This document shows, piece by piece, positions 15,346-27,700 of a DNA stretch of 39,950 bases. The notes beneath the pieces were generated by a model. That model saw nothing but the letters and a program-made list of their open reading frames with translations, was not told the origin of the DNA and did not search any database. The stretch's first letter is position 1. Each line of letters begins with the position of its first letter. The translations under genes and the position numbers were made by a program. Source of the stretch: Defluviitaleaceae bacterium (GTDB lineage: Bacteria; Bacillota; Clostridia; Lachnospirales; WQUN01); contig WQRX01000032.1 in assembly GCA_009786535.1 (NCBI GenBank), positions 1-39,950 on the forward strand, written 5' to 3'.

Positions 15346-17061
15346 ATGCCACTGGACGGAGCCGCCCTGGCGGGCGTTGTGCATGAACTGGAGCGACTGC
15401 TTGTTGGCGGGCGCGTGGACAAGATTATTCAACCCGAAGCGGACGAAGTAGTGATTGGCATACGCGCGGGCGGGGTAAATCATAAATTAATGCTTACGGC
15501 AAATGCCTCTGCGCCGCGGGTGCATTTAAGCGGAGCTGCAAAGGTTGCGCCGCTAAATGCGCCTCTTTTTTGCATGGTGCTGCGCAAGCATGTAAGCGGC
15601 GGGCGCGTACTTGCGGTACGGCAACCCGATTTTGAACGGATTATCATTTTTGAGATAGAAAACCGAACGGAAATGGGCGACACCGCGCGCAAAACACTTA
15701 TTATCGAAATGATGGGCAAGCACAGTAATATTATTTTAACCGACCACGCGGGCAAAGTGCTGGACGCAATTAAGCATGTGCCGCCTTCGTTAAGTGCGGT
15801 ACGCACCATTTTGCCCAATGCAATGTATGAAGCCCCCCCCAACAGAGGCAAGGAAAATCCGCTGCAAACAAAGCTTGATGTTAACACCCTTGCGCAAACG
15901 GGCATTGCGCAAGCCATTTTTGCTAAATACAACGGAATTAGCCCACTTTTTGCGGCAGAAATTTGCGCACGGGCAAAAATCCACCCCGAAGCGTTTAAGC
16001 TTTCCCCCGAAGAAGGCACGCAACTCACGCAAAAATTTGACGAAGCCATGGAAAAAATTAAAAACAATACCTTCGAGCCACATATGTATTACAGCGAAAC
16101 GGGCAAACCCCTTGACTTTACCCCTTGGCCGTTTTTGCATTACAACCCACACCGCGCCGAGGCGTGCGCATCCTTTTCACAAATGCTTGAAAAATTTTAC
16201 GAAAAACGCGATACCGATTACCGCCTGCAGCAACGCACCACGGATTTGCGAAAGCTGGTAAACACGCTGCTGGAGCGTGCGCGTAAAAAGGCGTTTACCC
16301 ACGAAAAATCCCTTGCGGATACCCATAACCGCGACACGCTTCGCATCAAGGGCGAGCTGCTTACCGCGTTTTTGCACAAAATTGAACGCGGGGCGGCGTC
16401 CTTTACGGCGGAAAATTTTTATGAAGAAAATACAATGCTTGAAATTGCGCTGGACCCCACCCTCACCCCTTCGGAAAATGCGCAGCGTTATTTCCGCCAA
16501 TACAACAAACAAAAACGCGCAAATGCCGCGTTGCGGGCGCAAATTTCCCAAAATAACGATGACATTGCGTACTTGGAAAGTGTTTCTGCCGCATTGCAAA
16601 ACGCCAATGCCGAAGAGGATATTGCAGAAATACGCGCCGAATTAGCCGGGCAGGGCTTTGTTAAACGCCGCCCGTTGCAAAGCGGCAAAAAGCAGCCAAA
16701 GCAACGCGAATCGAAGCCTTTACACTACACCACCCCCGACGGCTACGATGTGTATGTAGGCAAAAACAATACCCAAAACGACCAACTAACCCTGCGCACC
16801 GCCCGCGCAACAGACATTTGGCTGCATACAAAGGACATTCCCGGCTCGCACGTAATTTTGCTAACGCGGGGAGACGAACCTTCCGAAACTGCCATTCTTT
16901 TTGCCGCCAACCTAGCCGCATATCACAGCAAGGCGCGCGAGTCGAGCAATGTGCCCGTTGACTATGTAGCCCGCAAACACGTGCGCAAACCCGCCGGTGC
17001 AAAGCCGGGCTATGTGATTTATGATTATCATAAAACGGTGTACGTAACGCCCGAGGGGTAA
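15346..17061 (+). CDS. rqcH: Ribosome quality control factor RqcH (NFACT / FbpA family)
   Basis: RqcH binds peptidyl-tRNA on obstructed 50S subunits and adds C-terminal alanine tails that mark the chain for degradation. The older name is fibronectin-binding protein A. The NFACT-N domain covers residues 1 to about 210, a coiled-coil region follows (about 270-430), and the NFACT-R domain contains YDVYVGKNNTQNDQLT and DIWLHTKDIPGSHVIL. At 97-98, where characterised bacterial RqcH has Asp-Arg needed for tRNA handling, this protein has Glu97-Arg98 (PDFERII). The ATG at 15346 with AAGGAG 8 nt upstream is preferred over the longer frame from 15262; this gives 571 residues, the usual size. An 8-C run lies at 15833-15840. 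Confidence 0.9.
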   Translation: MPLDGAALAGVVHELERLLVGGRVDKIIQPEADEVVIGIRAGGVNHKLMLTANASAPRVHLSGAAKVAPLNAPLFCMVLRKHVSGGRVLAVRQPDFERIIIFEIENRTEMGDTARKTLIIEMMGKHSNIILTDHAGKVLDAIKHVPPSLSAVRTILPNAMYEAPPNRGKENPLQTKLDVNTLAQTGIAQAIFAKYNGISPLFAAEICARAKIHPEAFKLSPEEGTQLTQKFDEAMEKIKNNTFEPHMYYSETGKPLDFTPWPFLHYNPHRAEACASFSQMLEKFYEKRDTDYRLQQRTTDLRKLVNTLLERARKKAFTHEKSLADTHNRDTLRIKGELLTAFLHKIERGAASFTAENFYEENTMLEIALDPTLTPSENAQRYFRQYNKQKRANAALRAQISQNNDDIAYLESVSAALQNANAEEDIAEIRAELAGQGFVKRRPLQSGKKQPKQRESKPLHYTTPDGYDVYVGKNNTQNDQLTLRTARATDIWLHTKDIPGSHVILLTRGDEPSETAILFAANLAAYHSKARESSNVPVDYVARKHVRKPAGAKPGYVIYDYHKTVYVTPEG

Positions 17062-17082
17062 AGTGGCTTATGCACCAACCTT

Positions 17083-18657
17083 TTACCGTAGCAGCTGCAG
17101 TACCCGCTCGGTGGTTGTTTGGGTTTGGGCGAGCATGGCAATACCTGCTTGTTGCAGTACGTTTGCCATGGTTAGGCGCATCATTTCCCGTGCCATATCG
17201 GCATCGCGTATACGGGAGTTGGCTTGGTTTAGGTTTTCGCTGGCTACTTGTACATTTTGGGCGGCGTATTCCAAGCGGTTTTGCTTTGCGCCAAGGCTGG
17301 CGCGCTCGCCGGTTACGTGGGCCAGGGCGTTGTCGATGATGAGTAACTGTTCTTGAATGTCTATGCCGTGTTCTTCCCGTACGTCTATGAGGTTGGTGGG
17401 GTTGGCGGTGCGCAAGCCAAGGCGCTCGGCGGTCATGGCTTCGATGGTGATAAACATGCCCTGCCCGAAGTTAGCGCCTTTTTGTATCCATAAGCCCTGC
17501 CCCCGCGGGGGAGTGGGGGGTGTAGGTGTACCGCCGCCATTAGGGGGCTGTGAGGGTGTACCTTGTAAGCGCTCCCAAGACATGCCAGAAATATTACATG
17601 ACGTAAAGAAAGAAGTCATATTCGAAGCACTTGGGGGTAACCCAACGCCTCCTGTCATCCATGCGTGTACTGCTATTGGACTGGCATTCTGTAATGAAAG
17701 AGGAAACTGGCTATCAAAATTACCAGTGTCATGAACGATTTGCCTAAACCAATCTACAAAATCCATTCCACCAAGACTACGAGCAGGGTGATAAGTTGGC
17801 AAATCAAGAAAGGCTTGCCTAATTTCTTGTTCTACTTGTTGCGCGTCGGCTATGCTTGTTAAATGAAATCTTCTACTCATATGCCCTTCGGTGAAAAAGT
17901 GATTTTCAAAGAAATTATTTAATCCAGCAACATTATTTGTAAAATCTGATCCAAATAAACCAGCGAAACCTAAATCATTAAAGGACGGACCCGCTCCCCA
18001 TCTAAATCCCGCTGGAAGTATAGAGTTAGCCCAATCTCTTACATTTCTACCCGTAGCAGCTGCAGTTATGCCAACTAAATTATTTCGTTGTGCGGTTGTT
18101 AAATTAAAATAAGCGGTGCGTATCATTTCTGCTAACATGTCACCTTCACTGTCACCACTAAATGGTGCAACTCCGATATCAAACCCTGCTGCGTTTAAGC
18201 TCGCCATGTTAAGCCCATCAAACATTTCTTTGCTATAATTACCGCTTAACAGTACACGCGTGTTGAATTGTGTACGCTGTGCTGTTGCGTCTATTTCGTC
18301 AATAATTGCATCTATTTCCCGTTGGATTTGTCCCCTATCTTCTAATGTGTTCGTATCATTGGAAGCTTGTATTACCAGTTCTCGCATACGTATAACCATA
18401 TGATTAATGGTATTGAGTGCCCCCTCAGCGGTTTGGATAAGGGATATACCATCATTAATATTACGCCCTCCTTGGTCTAATCCCCGTATTTGCCCCCTAA
18501 TTTTTTCGGATATGGCAAGACCCGCCGCATCGTCTGCGGCGGAGTTTATACGAAAACCGCTTGCTAAGCGGTTAGATGCACGGCGTTGCTTTATTCCTGT
18601 ATTTTTTAAACCTCTGTGGGCATTTATCGTGGGTAGGTTTGTTCTAATCGTAGACAT
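17083..18657 (-). CDS. Flagellin
   Basis: This is a flagellar filament subunit, secreted by the flagellar type III apparatus without a signal peptide. The conserved N-terminal D0/D1 region (1 to about 165) includes RLASGFRINSAADDAAGLAI and EGALNTINHMVIRMRELVIQ. The C-terminal D0/D1 region (about 440-524) includes ASLGAKQNRLEYAAQNVQVA and ANSRIRDADMAREMM, ending in LLR. The central variable region contains a Pro/Gly-rich stretch (GTPTPPTPPRG) and is visibly more AT-rich than the two ends. Its start has AGGGG 7 nt upstream. No other flagellar gene is nearby. It lies just downstream of the giant surface-protein gene on the same strand, separated by a terminator, and ends 21 bp from convergent rqcH. 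Confidence 0.95.
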   Translation of the reverse strand: MSTIRTNLPTINAHRGLKNTGIKQRRASNRLASGFRINSAADDAAGLAISEKIRGQIRGLDQGGRNINDGISLIQTAEGALNTINHMVIRMRELVIQASNDTNTLEDRGQIQREIDAIIDEIDATAQRTQFNTRVLLSGNYSKEMFDGLNMASLNAAGFDIGVAPFSGDSEGDMLAEMIRTAYFNLTTAQRNNLVGITAAATGRNVRDWANSILPAGFRWGAGPSFNDLGFAGLFGSDFTNNVAGLNNFFENHFFTEGHMSRRFHLTSIADAQQVEQEIRQAFLDLPTYHPARSLGGMDFVDWFRQIVHDTGNFDSQFPLSLQNASPIAVHAWMTGGVGLPPSASNMTSFFTSCNISGMSWERLQGTPSQPPNGGGTPTPPTPPRGQGLWIQKGANFGQGMFITIEAMTAERLGLRTANPTNLIDVREEHGIDIQEQLLIIDNALAHVTGERASLGAKQNRLEYAAQNVQVASENLNQANSRIRDADMAREMMRLTMANVLQQAGIAMLAQTQTTTERVLQLLR

Positions 18658-18687
18658 AAAACGCCCCTAACAAATACAAATAAAATG

Positions 18688-18733
18688 ATAAAAAGCCTGC
18701 TCGGAAATAACTTATCGCTTTTCCGAGCAAGCT
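18688..18733 (-). terminator. Terminator between the giant gene and flagellin
   Basis: On the minus strand, a 10-bp perfect stem (18720-18729 with 18698-18707), extended by three pairs past one mismatch, is followed by GGC and five T residues. It lies 12 bp after the giant gene's stop and 30 bp before the flagellin start codon. Confidence 0.75.
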
Positions 18734-18744
18734 GTTGAATCTAA

Positions 18745-21700
18745 TTACTGCCGGTTACCGCCTTGGTTGTTACCGCCCTGGTTGTTACCACCTTGGTTAT
18801 TACCGCCTTGGTTGTTGCCGCCTTGGTTATTACCGCCTTGGTTATTACCGCCTTGGTTGTTACCGCCTTGGTTGTTGCCGCCTTGGTTATTACCGCCTTG
18901 GTTGTTACCGCCTTGGTTGTTGCCGCCTTGGTTATTACCGCCTTGGTTGTTACCGCCTTGGTTATTATTGTTACCTTGGCTGTTGTCGTTTTCTTGACTT
19001 CTGTTTACGGTAATTACAACATTGTATGCGGCATTGCATAAATTTGTAGCAATATCTACAAGCACCAAGTCATTCGTTAAGTCATGACCAATTACTTCAA
19101 TACCATACAAAGACAGCGTTGTAGCAGTGGATTGTGTAGCGCCTGTTACAAAGCGTACCGTAAATAATACCCCATCCTCATTAATGGCATCCATTGCATT
19201 CCATGCAACTGTAATCTCATTAAGCTCTGCCTTTTCTGCCGCAGTCTGTACCCACATGAGGTTTGACATAAAGATTGCATTGTTTGCAAACGCATTTCCG
19301 TAAGTGATGGAAACCGGCGTTAGCACTGTGTTATCAAATGCCACAACCAAATGGTATGCAGCTATGCCCGGATTGTTGGCAATGCTAACAACTGCCTCAT
19401 ACTCGCCTCGTATATTTGTGGGATTAATTACCATCCTTATATCCGCAGGTGTTTGTTCTCCCAAATTAAAGGGTGCAATAAAAACATTAGCGGCTACAGG
19501 GGGTAGTTCCGGTAAGGATGTTATGGGGCTGTTTGGAATTAAAAATTGCTGTAACGTTTGTACATCACGCATATTAATTATGCGGTCTTGGAAAGTATCG
19601 GCGGCTCTGCGGTCTATTGTTAAACCGGGGCGATTTAGCACCAACTGTTGCAGTAGCATAACGTCCGCACTGTTTATTACACCGCTAAAATCAACATCAC
19701 CGCTAAACACATGCATTTCGAAGTTAAATGCTTCGCCCGTTACTTCTACCGGCAATTCCCTACCCGCATCATTTACAAGCCGCATTTGGCTTATTGTAAT
19801 ATCTGTTGCCGTTGGGTCGAAGTGAGAGTTGTTTGCTACCCTAAACCTTGCGGCAAATAAATTATCTTGATGGGCATCTTCGTTATTTTCCCACGTGACG
19901 CTTCGCGTCGATATGGAAGAATTTATTTGGCTACCCATATGCCGATTAACAAAGTCTACCAATTCAAGAACCCGTTCATCAAAGTCTAGGGTGAGTCCTA
20001 CATAGGCTACGCCGGGGTTATCGTGTAATAAAACCTCTATATACACGTAATCCATTGGTCTTGCAGGTTCTAGGGATTGATTGTAGAAACCTACCGGAAC
20101 AGTCGAAGGAGGCGTAATCGTTACAACGGCGCTCTCTACCCTAATTGAAGCACACTCATCACAGGGACAAGTTAATAAAAAACAATTATCTATGCTTGCA
20201 AGTGAGCTGAATTCCCGAACAATAGCAATTTCAACGGGTTCATCTGTAACAGAAGCAGCTTCAAATCGCAGTGCAAGCAATTCTTCGCGTGTTGGGTCAT
20301 TCCCTACAGGTCCAAACCACATTAATATTAATTCATCACCAAATGGGTCGATTATCCATTCGAATTCATTTTCAACAATCACTTCTTGCAATGTCAAGAA
20401 ATTTTCGTCAAAATCAATAATGAGAATTATTGAATTTAAACCTGGGTTGTTTTCCAATCTTACGAAGGCGATAAATTCATCTCCCTCTTCAACCTCAAAA
20501 GTATCGCTACCATCCTCGTCTACGATTTTTAACACTAACGGTCTATCAGGTTCTGCAGGTGCAACCGTAAACATTTCCACACCTACCGAGGCTACCTCTG
20601 CCCTAAGGTTTAGGAAGCGCATTGCCAGGGTTGCAGGGCTGTACTGGAAGGCGAAGGACTTCCACGCCGTTTGCGGTACGCCTACAGTGTCACCGATGGG
20701 TGATTGTGCAGTAGCTTCCACTTTTACCCGAATGGTTGCGCCCGGCGGTAAAACAAAATCACCAAAGTCGATTCTGTAGGTTTGGCCATTGCCTTGGGTG
20801 TTTTGTACATCAGTCAGCCAGCCGGGGGTGTTTCTGTTATTCCATTGGATTGGGGTAAGTTCACCTGCATAGCGCATGTAACGGACATTTGCATATTGCC
20901 GTAAATTAGTATCCATACGTGTGCCCTGCGCATTAACCACGTACATATCCCCTATGCGTACAAGGTCTACATTAAATTGGCTTCTGCGGTGTATTTGGTT
21001 GTTAATTACCGCCCTGTCACCCACGTGGGGCATTCTGCCAATTAATATAATATCGGTATACGACCCGGGGGAGGTGTTTGTAAACTCTAACACATAGGTG
21101 AAGTTGGCAACGCCTTCTTCGTTTGTTGTTGGACGATACAATGTACGCGCCTCATGAGCGTCGCCTCGTGCATCGCCTGCGGCAATATGCGCCAGCATGG
21201 TATGAATGCCCACAACAAATACCGTTGCTGCGGCACTTAAGCCATATACATCGCTGTTATCCACTGCCCCATGCACACCGCGCACCACCCGGCTTGGGTT
21301 ATAGCTTTGTGTGTAGTTGGGTATTACATGAGCAAGGAAGTTAAGGGGGTCGGCGTTACCGTCGTGCTGTGCATAGGTGAATAGCTCAATACGCGCCCAT
21401 TCACCGGGTGCCAAATAAAAGTCATTACCATACAACCTAAACTCGATAATGTGCGAATCGTGAGCGCCGGGGGTAAGCTCCATTACATCTGTTGTGTTAA
21501 TGGGTATGCGGGCTACCTCTACCCCGTTTGCGTAACGGATAAATACGGGGTTGGCATGTGCATTAAAATCGTTGGTTAGGTTTCTTTCATCCAGCCTATG
21601 CCGATATGCCAATGCGATGCGTACCGTATAGTTTTGCATGGGCATATGCATGGTGTTTAGCGAACCGCCAATATTATCAACGGTAATAGCCAGCTTTACA

Positions 21701-24700
21701 CCATCGGTTCTTTCCGCACCCTGTATGCTGCCCCTGTACTGCGGCAATAAGGTTAATACACCGTTGTCCCTTAGCCGTACGCCGCCCGTTGGGTGTAAGC
21801 GAATGCCCGGGTATATCATTTGAGGGGTAAAGGTGTGGAGTATGGTGTTGGTGTAAAGAGCAGCAATGGCATCGGCCGCATGGTTATCACTTACCCTTGC
21901 GGTTGTTTCCATACGATGGCCTTCGGGTATTGGCGAACCGCCCCGCAAAGTATTTCCCACCTGCAGGGTGAATTGTTCCCGTACGGTACTACCCACGGGT
22001 ATATTTACGTTATTTACCGTAAATGCTGAGTTTGTGCCACCAAAAGCGTGTACCATACCGTTGGGAAAGGGTACGTAAATTTGTACAGAAGTGCCTAAAT
22101 CGCCGCTATTTGTTACCTCTACGGTAAACTCAATGAGCTGACCCACATATACTTGACCGCCCATCGGCTCGAAACTAATTGCGGCGGAAAGTACAGGGGC
22201 AATTACCCTGTATACAATGGCAGGGGTAAGCAGCTCGCCGTTTACGGTGGTTGCGTTGTTGCGCACAAGCGTACCGTTTTCGGCTACGGAGTTAACCCGT
22301 ACTTGGAAGACGATAACCCACGGTGTGCCCCTCGCCGGCATATTATCCCGTGTCCAAGTCAGCATACCGTTTTCGTCGGGGATTACATTGTTGTATGAGG
22401 ATACAAGAGTTGTGCCTTGCGGTATTTGGGTAGATACGGTTACAGGCCCTGCAATTGCGCCTATATTCTGCACTGTAACAATATAGGTAATTACCTGCTC
22501 GCGCTGTACTGTATTGTCTTCACCGTAGATGTGGGGCACATTATTTACGGCTGCTGCTAACACTCCCTCAAACTCGGCAGATAATACCCTTACATCAACT
22601 ATATTTGTCCAATGGCTGCCAATGGCTGCCATGGCTCTAATATACGTGCCGTTGCGCAGATTTTGTGCCGTTACGGTAAAGCTGCGGTATGCAGTCCCAT
22701 ATCCGTTATTATATTCCGGCACACGCACATTTTCCCACACTACTACGTTGCGCAGGGTTTGTGTACCCCCGTTAATTGTGTCGGTAAATACCCGCTCGGC
22801 GTGGAAAACGCCGCCGTTAAGGTTAAGGGTATCTAGGTCTGTACCTGTGGGTACCTGTGCGATAACGGTTACATAACCCCTTACCCGTGCCGCGTTTTGC
22901 AAGGTTATGGTGTAGGTGATTGCGCCGCGGTGGGTTACGGTTTCTACATCAGCGGTCATATAGCCGCTAATATTTGCCAAGGGTACATGGTGGGTAATGG
23001 CGGCGGGTTCGATATTGCGCGCAATGCCGTTTGCGCCGTGGTTCTCGGTAAGAATGGGTACACTGTTTACATGTGCGCCGTTGGGGATGTTATCGTTTAC
23101 ACGCACGGTAAAAGTGAATGTTCGGCTTCCTTCCGCCACGGTAATTACTTCATTTTCCCATCTAACATGGTCTGCACCATTAGGCAAGCTCGTACCTTGG
23201 GGCACAGGAACAACAAGAGTTATTAAACCATCTGCCATGCCTGCGTTGGTTACGGTTATGGTGTAGGTAATTTCATCACCCGGTAGCACCTCGCCGTCAA
23301 TTACTGCACCGTTGGTGTCGGTTATTGCTGCGGTTTGGGTTGCCGTTAGCACAGGGGCATTTACAATAAGGTAGGTTGTATTGGTTCTGCCAAGACCTAA
23401 ACCAATTTCCCCGTCAAATTCTACATCTTCGTCAATGGTTTGTACTGCGTTGTTAAATATCGCCTCATTGGGGATAAGGGTATCTTGCTCGGGGGGGTTA
23501 AATCCGCTACCCGGAGCAAAGCCTACGGTTGCGGTAAATACGAGCCTTTCTTCACCCGGGATACCGTTTGCAGCGGCGGGAATGCGCACACCTTCCCAAA
23601 CAATCCTATCGCCAACTACCGCGCCGTGGTGGGTAATATCGCGGATATCGTGGAGCAACAGGCTAATAATGTCCTCTACCCTTGTTATGCCTACGCCTGC
23701 GCCTTCGTTACGCAGTATAATTTCGTATTGCACGGTATCGCCTACCCGTACGGGTACTTGACCGTTGTTGGGCACGGCGGGGTTGCCATTAACCATTACA
23801 ACCCGCTTCTCGCCTGTTACGTTGGGCATAAGGGTTCTAAATATCATGGTGTTGGTGTATTGCCCCGCTATCATGGAAACGTTTTGAATGGTAACCCCAT
23901 TGGCAATGTAGCGGCCAACGGTAACGGTATACTCTCTTGTCACTATACCGCGGGCAGGCACGCGCACGTTCCAAAGCATTACGTTATCGCTATCGGGTTC
24001 TACCCCTTCACTGCCACTTCCATACACGAATTCAGTATGCAGGGGGATTTGGCTCCACATAATCGTGTCGCCGCCTACCAAACCTACGTTACGTGCGGTT
24101 AGTATATAGGTGATTTGTGTCCCTGCTTCTACCACTAAATTTTCTAATAATTCAAACGGATTAACGGGTACATCGTTAACAGTTGCAAAGTCTGTACCGT
24201 CAAGCCTGCGGCCAATTACAAAGTCCACACCGTTTACGTTAAAGTGTGCTTCTTTTACGCCATAAATTTCTGCCAATGGTACAAAGTGGGAAAGTACCGC
24301 AGGGTATACACTAATGGGCTGCAAGTTAATTTGCGGTATGTCAAACATAAGCGCGGGGTCTTCGGTTATGAATGGGGTGCTGTCTATACGCGAGCCGTTA
24401 AGCATATGCTCGGCTACTTGCATGGTAAAGGTAACGGAGGCGCGCCCTGCCTCGCTCCATGGCATAAGGCGGTGGGTGCCGTGTGTACCTGCTACACTGC
24501 CAATGCCAATGTATTTTACGCCGTCTACATAACCGATTACTACTTGACCTGTTGCGTCGGTCAGCATTCCTCTGCCCCGCTCTGCCGCGGGTACATATAC
24601 GCGCCATATAAGCCTGTTGGGGGTTTGTTGACAGGGGACAAGGGTTGCATCGCCGGTAAATTCCATACCTTGGGGTATGGGGATTGCAATTTCTACATAG

Positions 24701-27700
24701 CTGCCTGCGCCGCCTGCATTGGCTACCTCTATGGTGTAGGTTAATAAATCGCCGTGTACTACGCGGCCCTGTATCAGCTCGTTGCTAATCTCCGCGCCGT
24801 ACCCAAGGGCGGGTATATCTACTTCCTGCCTTGCTACCAGCAAGGTGCGCTGTACATATACGTCTACTTGGTTGGTCCTGCCCATGCCTGCCATTTCGTT
24901 AAGGTCGATAAAGGGGAAGTTAAATACGGCATGGTTGGGGATTTGCTGCCCTTGGTCGGGGTCACCTACCACCTGTACGTAGAAAATAACGTAGGTGGGG
25001 TCGACAATGGTAAAGGTTAACCCCGCTACGGTGGTGCTGGCATCGGTTGGGTCGTTGGTGCGGTGAATCCATGTTCTTGGGTCTTCTTCATCGCCCATGT
25101 TAAAGTAACGCCCAACGATATACGCCGTGCCACCGGGTACGCGAATGCCGTCCCAATCTACCCATTTAAGGTTGTTGGAAACTACGTTAAGTGTGCCGAC
25201 GTTGCCGAAGTCATCCGTAAATGTTCCGTTGTTATTAATTGGAATGAGTTCATTTACACCCGCGTCAGCTGTTTCTAAAAAGTCAACCACCCTAAACAAA
25301 TTATTCACTTGATTACGCAGCATAACGGTACCGTCGCCATAACCTGCGTTACCCAGGGCAATTTTAAAGGGGAATACATCGCCGATATTTACAAAAATCT
25401 GCTCGTCGGGACCGGGGGCGGCATAACCGCCAAACCAATCTACGGTTTGTACCCATTCACGTTCGCCCGTTTCTTCACAAACAATACCTACAAACATTTC
25501 ACCCACGATTGCGGGGCGGGCTATTTCATGGAAAACGGAGTTGGTAGGCACATGGTTAATATATGCTCTGTTTTCCAGCAGCAATTGGGTATAGCGGTTT
25601 AAGGTAAGCGCCGCAAGGTCGGGGGCTGCCATAACGGAAAAGCTAAGGGTTACGGTTACGCCGTAGGGGACTTCTACAAAATTCCAATAAAAATTAGTAC
25701 CGTCAAAGCCCATGCCGTCGATATCGCGGACAATTTGGTCGCTCCAAGAAATTGTCGGCATTGCTACCGGCGTGGTATGCCCTACTACGGTGCGCGGGTC
25801 GCCGGGGATAAATCGGTCCTCGTACCTGCGCACGGTAAGAGCAGGTAGGGGGTCAATTACATTTACAAACCGCGAGGTGTGAGTAGCATTGGCAGGCAAT
25901 GAGCCGGGGGGCAGGTATAATTCAATAAAATAAATTATTTCTTCGCCGCTGCTTACTACGGTTGCGTTAGCGGGGTAGTGCCAGTTAAGGGTTCTTGTTT
26001 CTTCATTAACGCCGTCCCATGGCGCGGTAGAGAACTTGTTAAAGCTTACTAAACGCGGGGTGATGACGCGGTCGCGGTCGGGGTTATCAGGGTCGTGTGG
26101 TGGGGGCGTTGGGTCGGGGGTGGGTCGGGGTATCCAATCGCGGATGTTAGGATCCGGGTCACGCCATGGCCTGGGTCGGGGGTTGGGGTCATTGGGGTCA
26201 CGGTCAGGGGGGTTAGGTATTCTGTACCATGGTCTCGGTGGTGGGGGGGGGCAGTCACAATTCCAAGGGCATGGGGGGTCGGGACGCCTACGGTCGGGGA
26301 ACCAGTAGCTGTCTCCGTTCCTTAGAATAATCCCAATGTTTTCAATTACGGTGCCATCTAACAAGCGGTCATTTACCACTACATCATAGGTAATACTTAC
26401 GCTGCCGGTTTCTTCATCATCTTCGGGACCCAGGGTTACAATCCACGCAAGGTATCTGCCGGTTTGGAAATACTCATCCGGGTTGTATAGGGGGTGGTCT
26501 ACGCCAAAGGGGATGCCCTGCGCGTTAGAGCCTCCGTACCTAAAGCTACTAAGCCCGCCGGTAATTACATCGCTCCCTGCCACAAAAGTAGTGTGTTCGG
26601 ATAATCTGTCCAACACTATAACGTGGGCAGCGGTAACTACATCAATGTTATACACTTCAATTTCATAGGATATAACATCCCCCGCCAGCAAATGCTGAGG
26701 ATTGTCATTCCATTTAGCAGCGCGTACGCGCGGCGTTACAATGGTGTGGATAACCCGATTAGATTCCAAGGTGTTATTTAATACACCGTAGTTAATTACC
26801 AGATTACCCTCATGTTCTCCTCTATTGTAATTTACGACCGCGGAGAAGTGCATCTCTACACGTTCCCCCGGTTTAAGCCCACCACTCCATGTGATAGTGC
26901 GCGTACCACTATCAAATGACAAGCTAAAGGGTTCTATAGGCATACCTTGACCACCCGGGGTAATAAATGTACGCCCCGGTGCATAGGGGTTTGCATAATT
27001 TATAGATTTTACATACCCGTACTCGTTAAAAATAGTTGCGGTAATGGTGTCTCCTATATAAAACCCAATTCGATTATCTCTATACACCAAATTATGGTGC
27101 AACGTATCAGTTACGTTAAAAATATTAGGCTCGGTTAATGCTTCATTGACTACATGCAGCACATAGTCAATGCGTTCGCCGGGCTGCACAAACCTACCGT
27201 TACGGTGTTGCCCCACTCCGCTTTTTGAAAAAGAGGAACCACCTCTTACAATAATATGCTCTACAGGGTTTGTTAAACTGTCTACCGCTACCCAAGAGCC
27301 GTCGGGTCTTCTAAAATTACCAATGGCTTTTGCATAGGCAGTGATAAAGGTCATATCCTCTTGAGGCACTTGTACAACTACATCCACCGCAAGCACCACG
27401 GGAGCATTCATATTTTGGGTAGTACGGGGAAGTACGACCCGATTCCACCGTAAGGTATAGCGGGGTACTCTAATCCCTTGATAAGGCACGGTATCACGAT
27501 TAATAGATGTTGAGCTGTAAATACCTGTAACGCGCTCGCCGTCCGGGTCAATTGCACGTAGCGTACCGGGTATAGGTCTTACAAACAGGGGCAGTACATC
27601 TACCACGTTAATTACCGAGCGGCTGCTTTCCGACCATATGGTAATATAGTAGGTAAACTGCTCGCCGGGGCGCACTACGGTAGGACCAAAGGGGCAAAAA

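Noticed and set aside
18700..18720. Sigma-28 promoter for flagellin (GCGATAAG on the minus strand)
   Set aside because: It lies in the loop of the terminator, and no TAAA-type -35 is found at the required distance.
18757..18966. CRISPR array
   Set aside because: The 15-bp units abut without spacers and encode NNQGG in frame with the giant gene.
18735..19041. Long plus-strand reading frames over the NNQGG repeat
   Set aside because: They are mirror readings of the 15-bp repeat in the giant gene, with low-complexity products (repeated LPPWL or YRLGC) and no ribosome binding sites.
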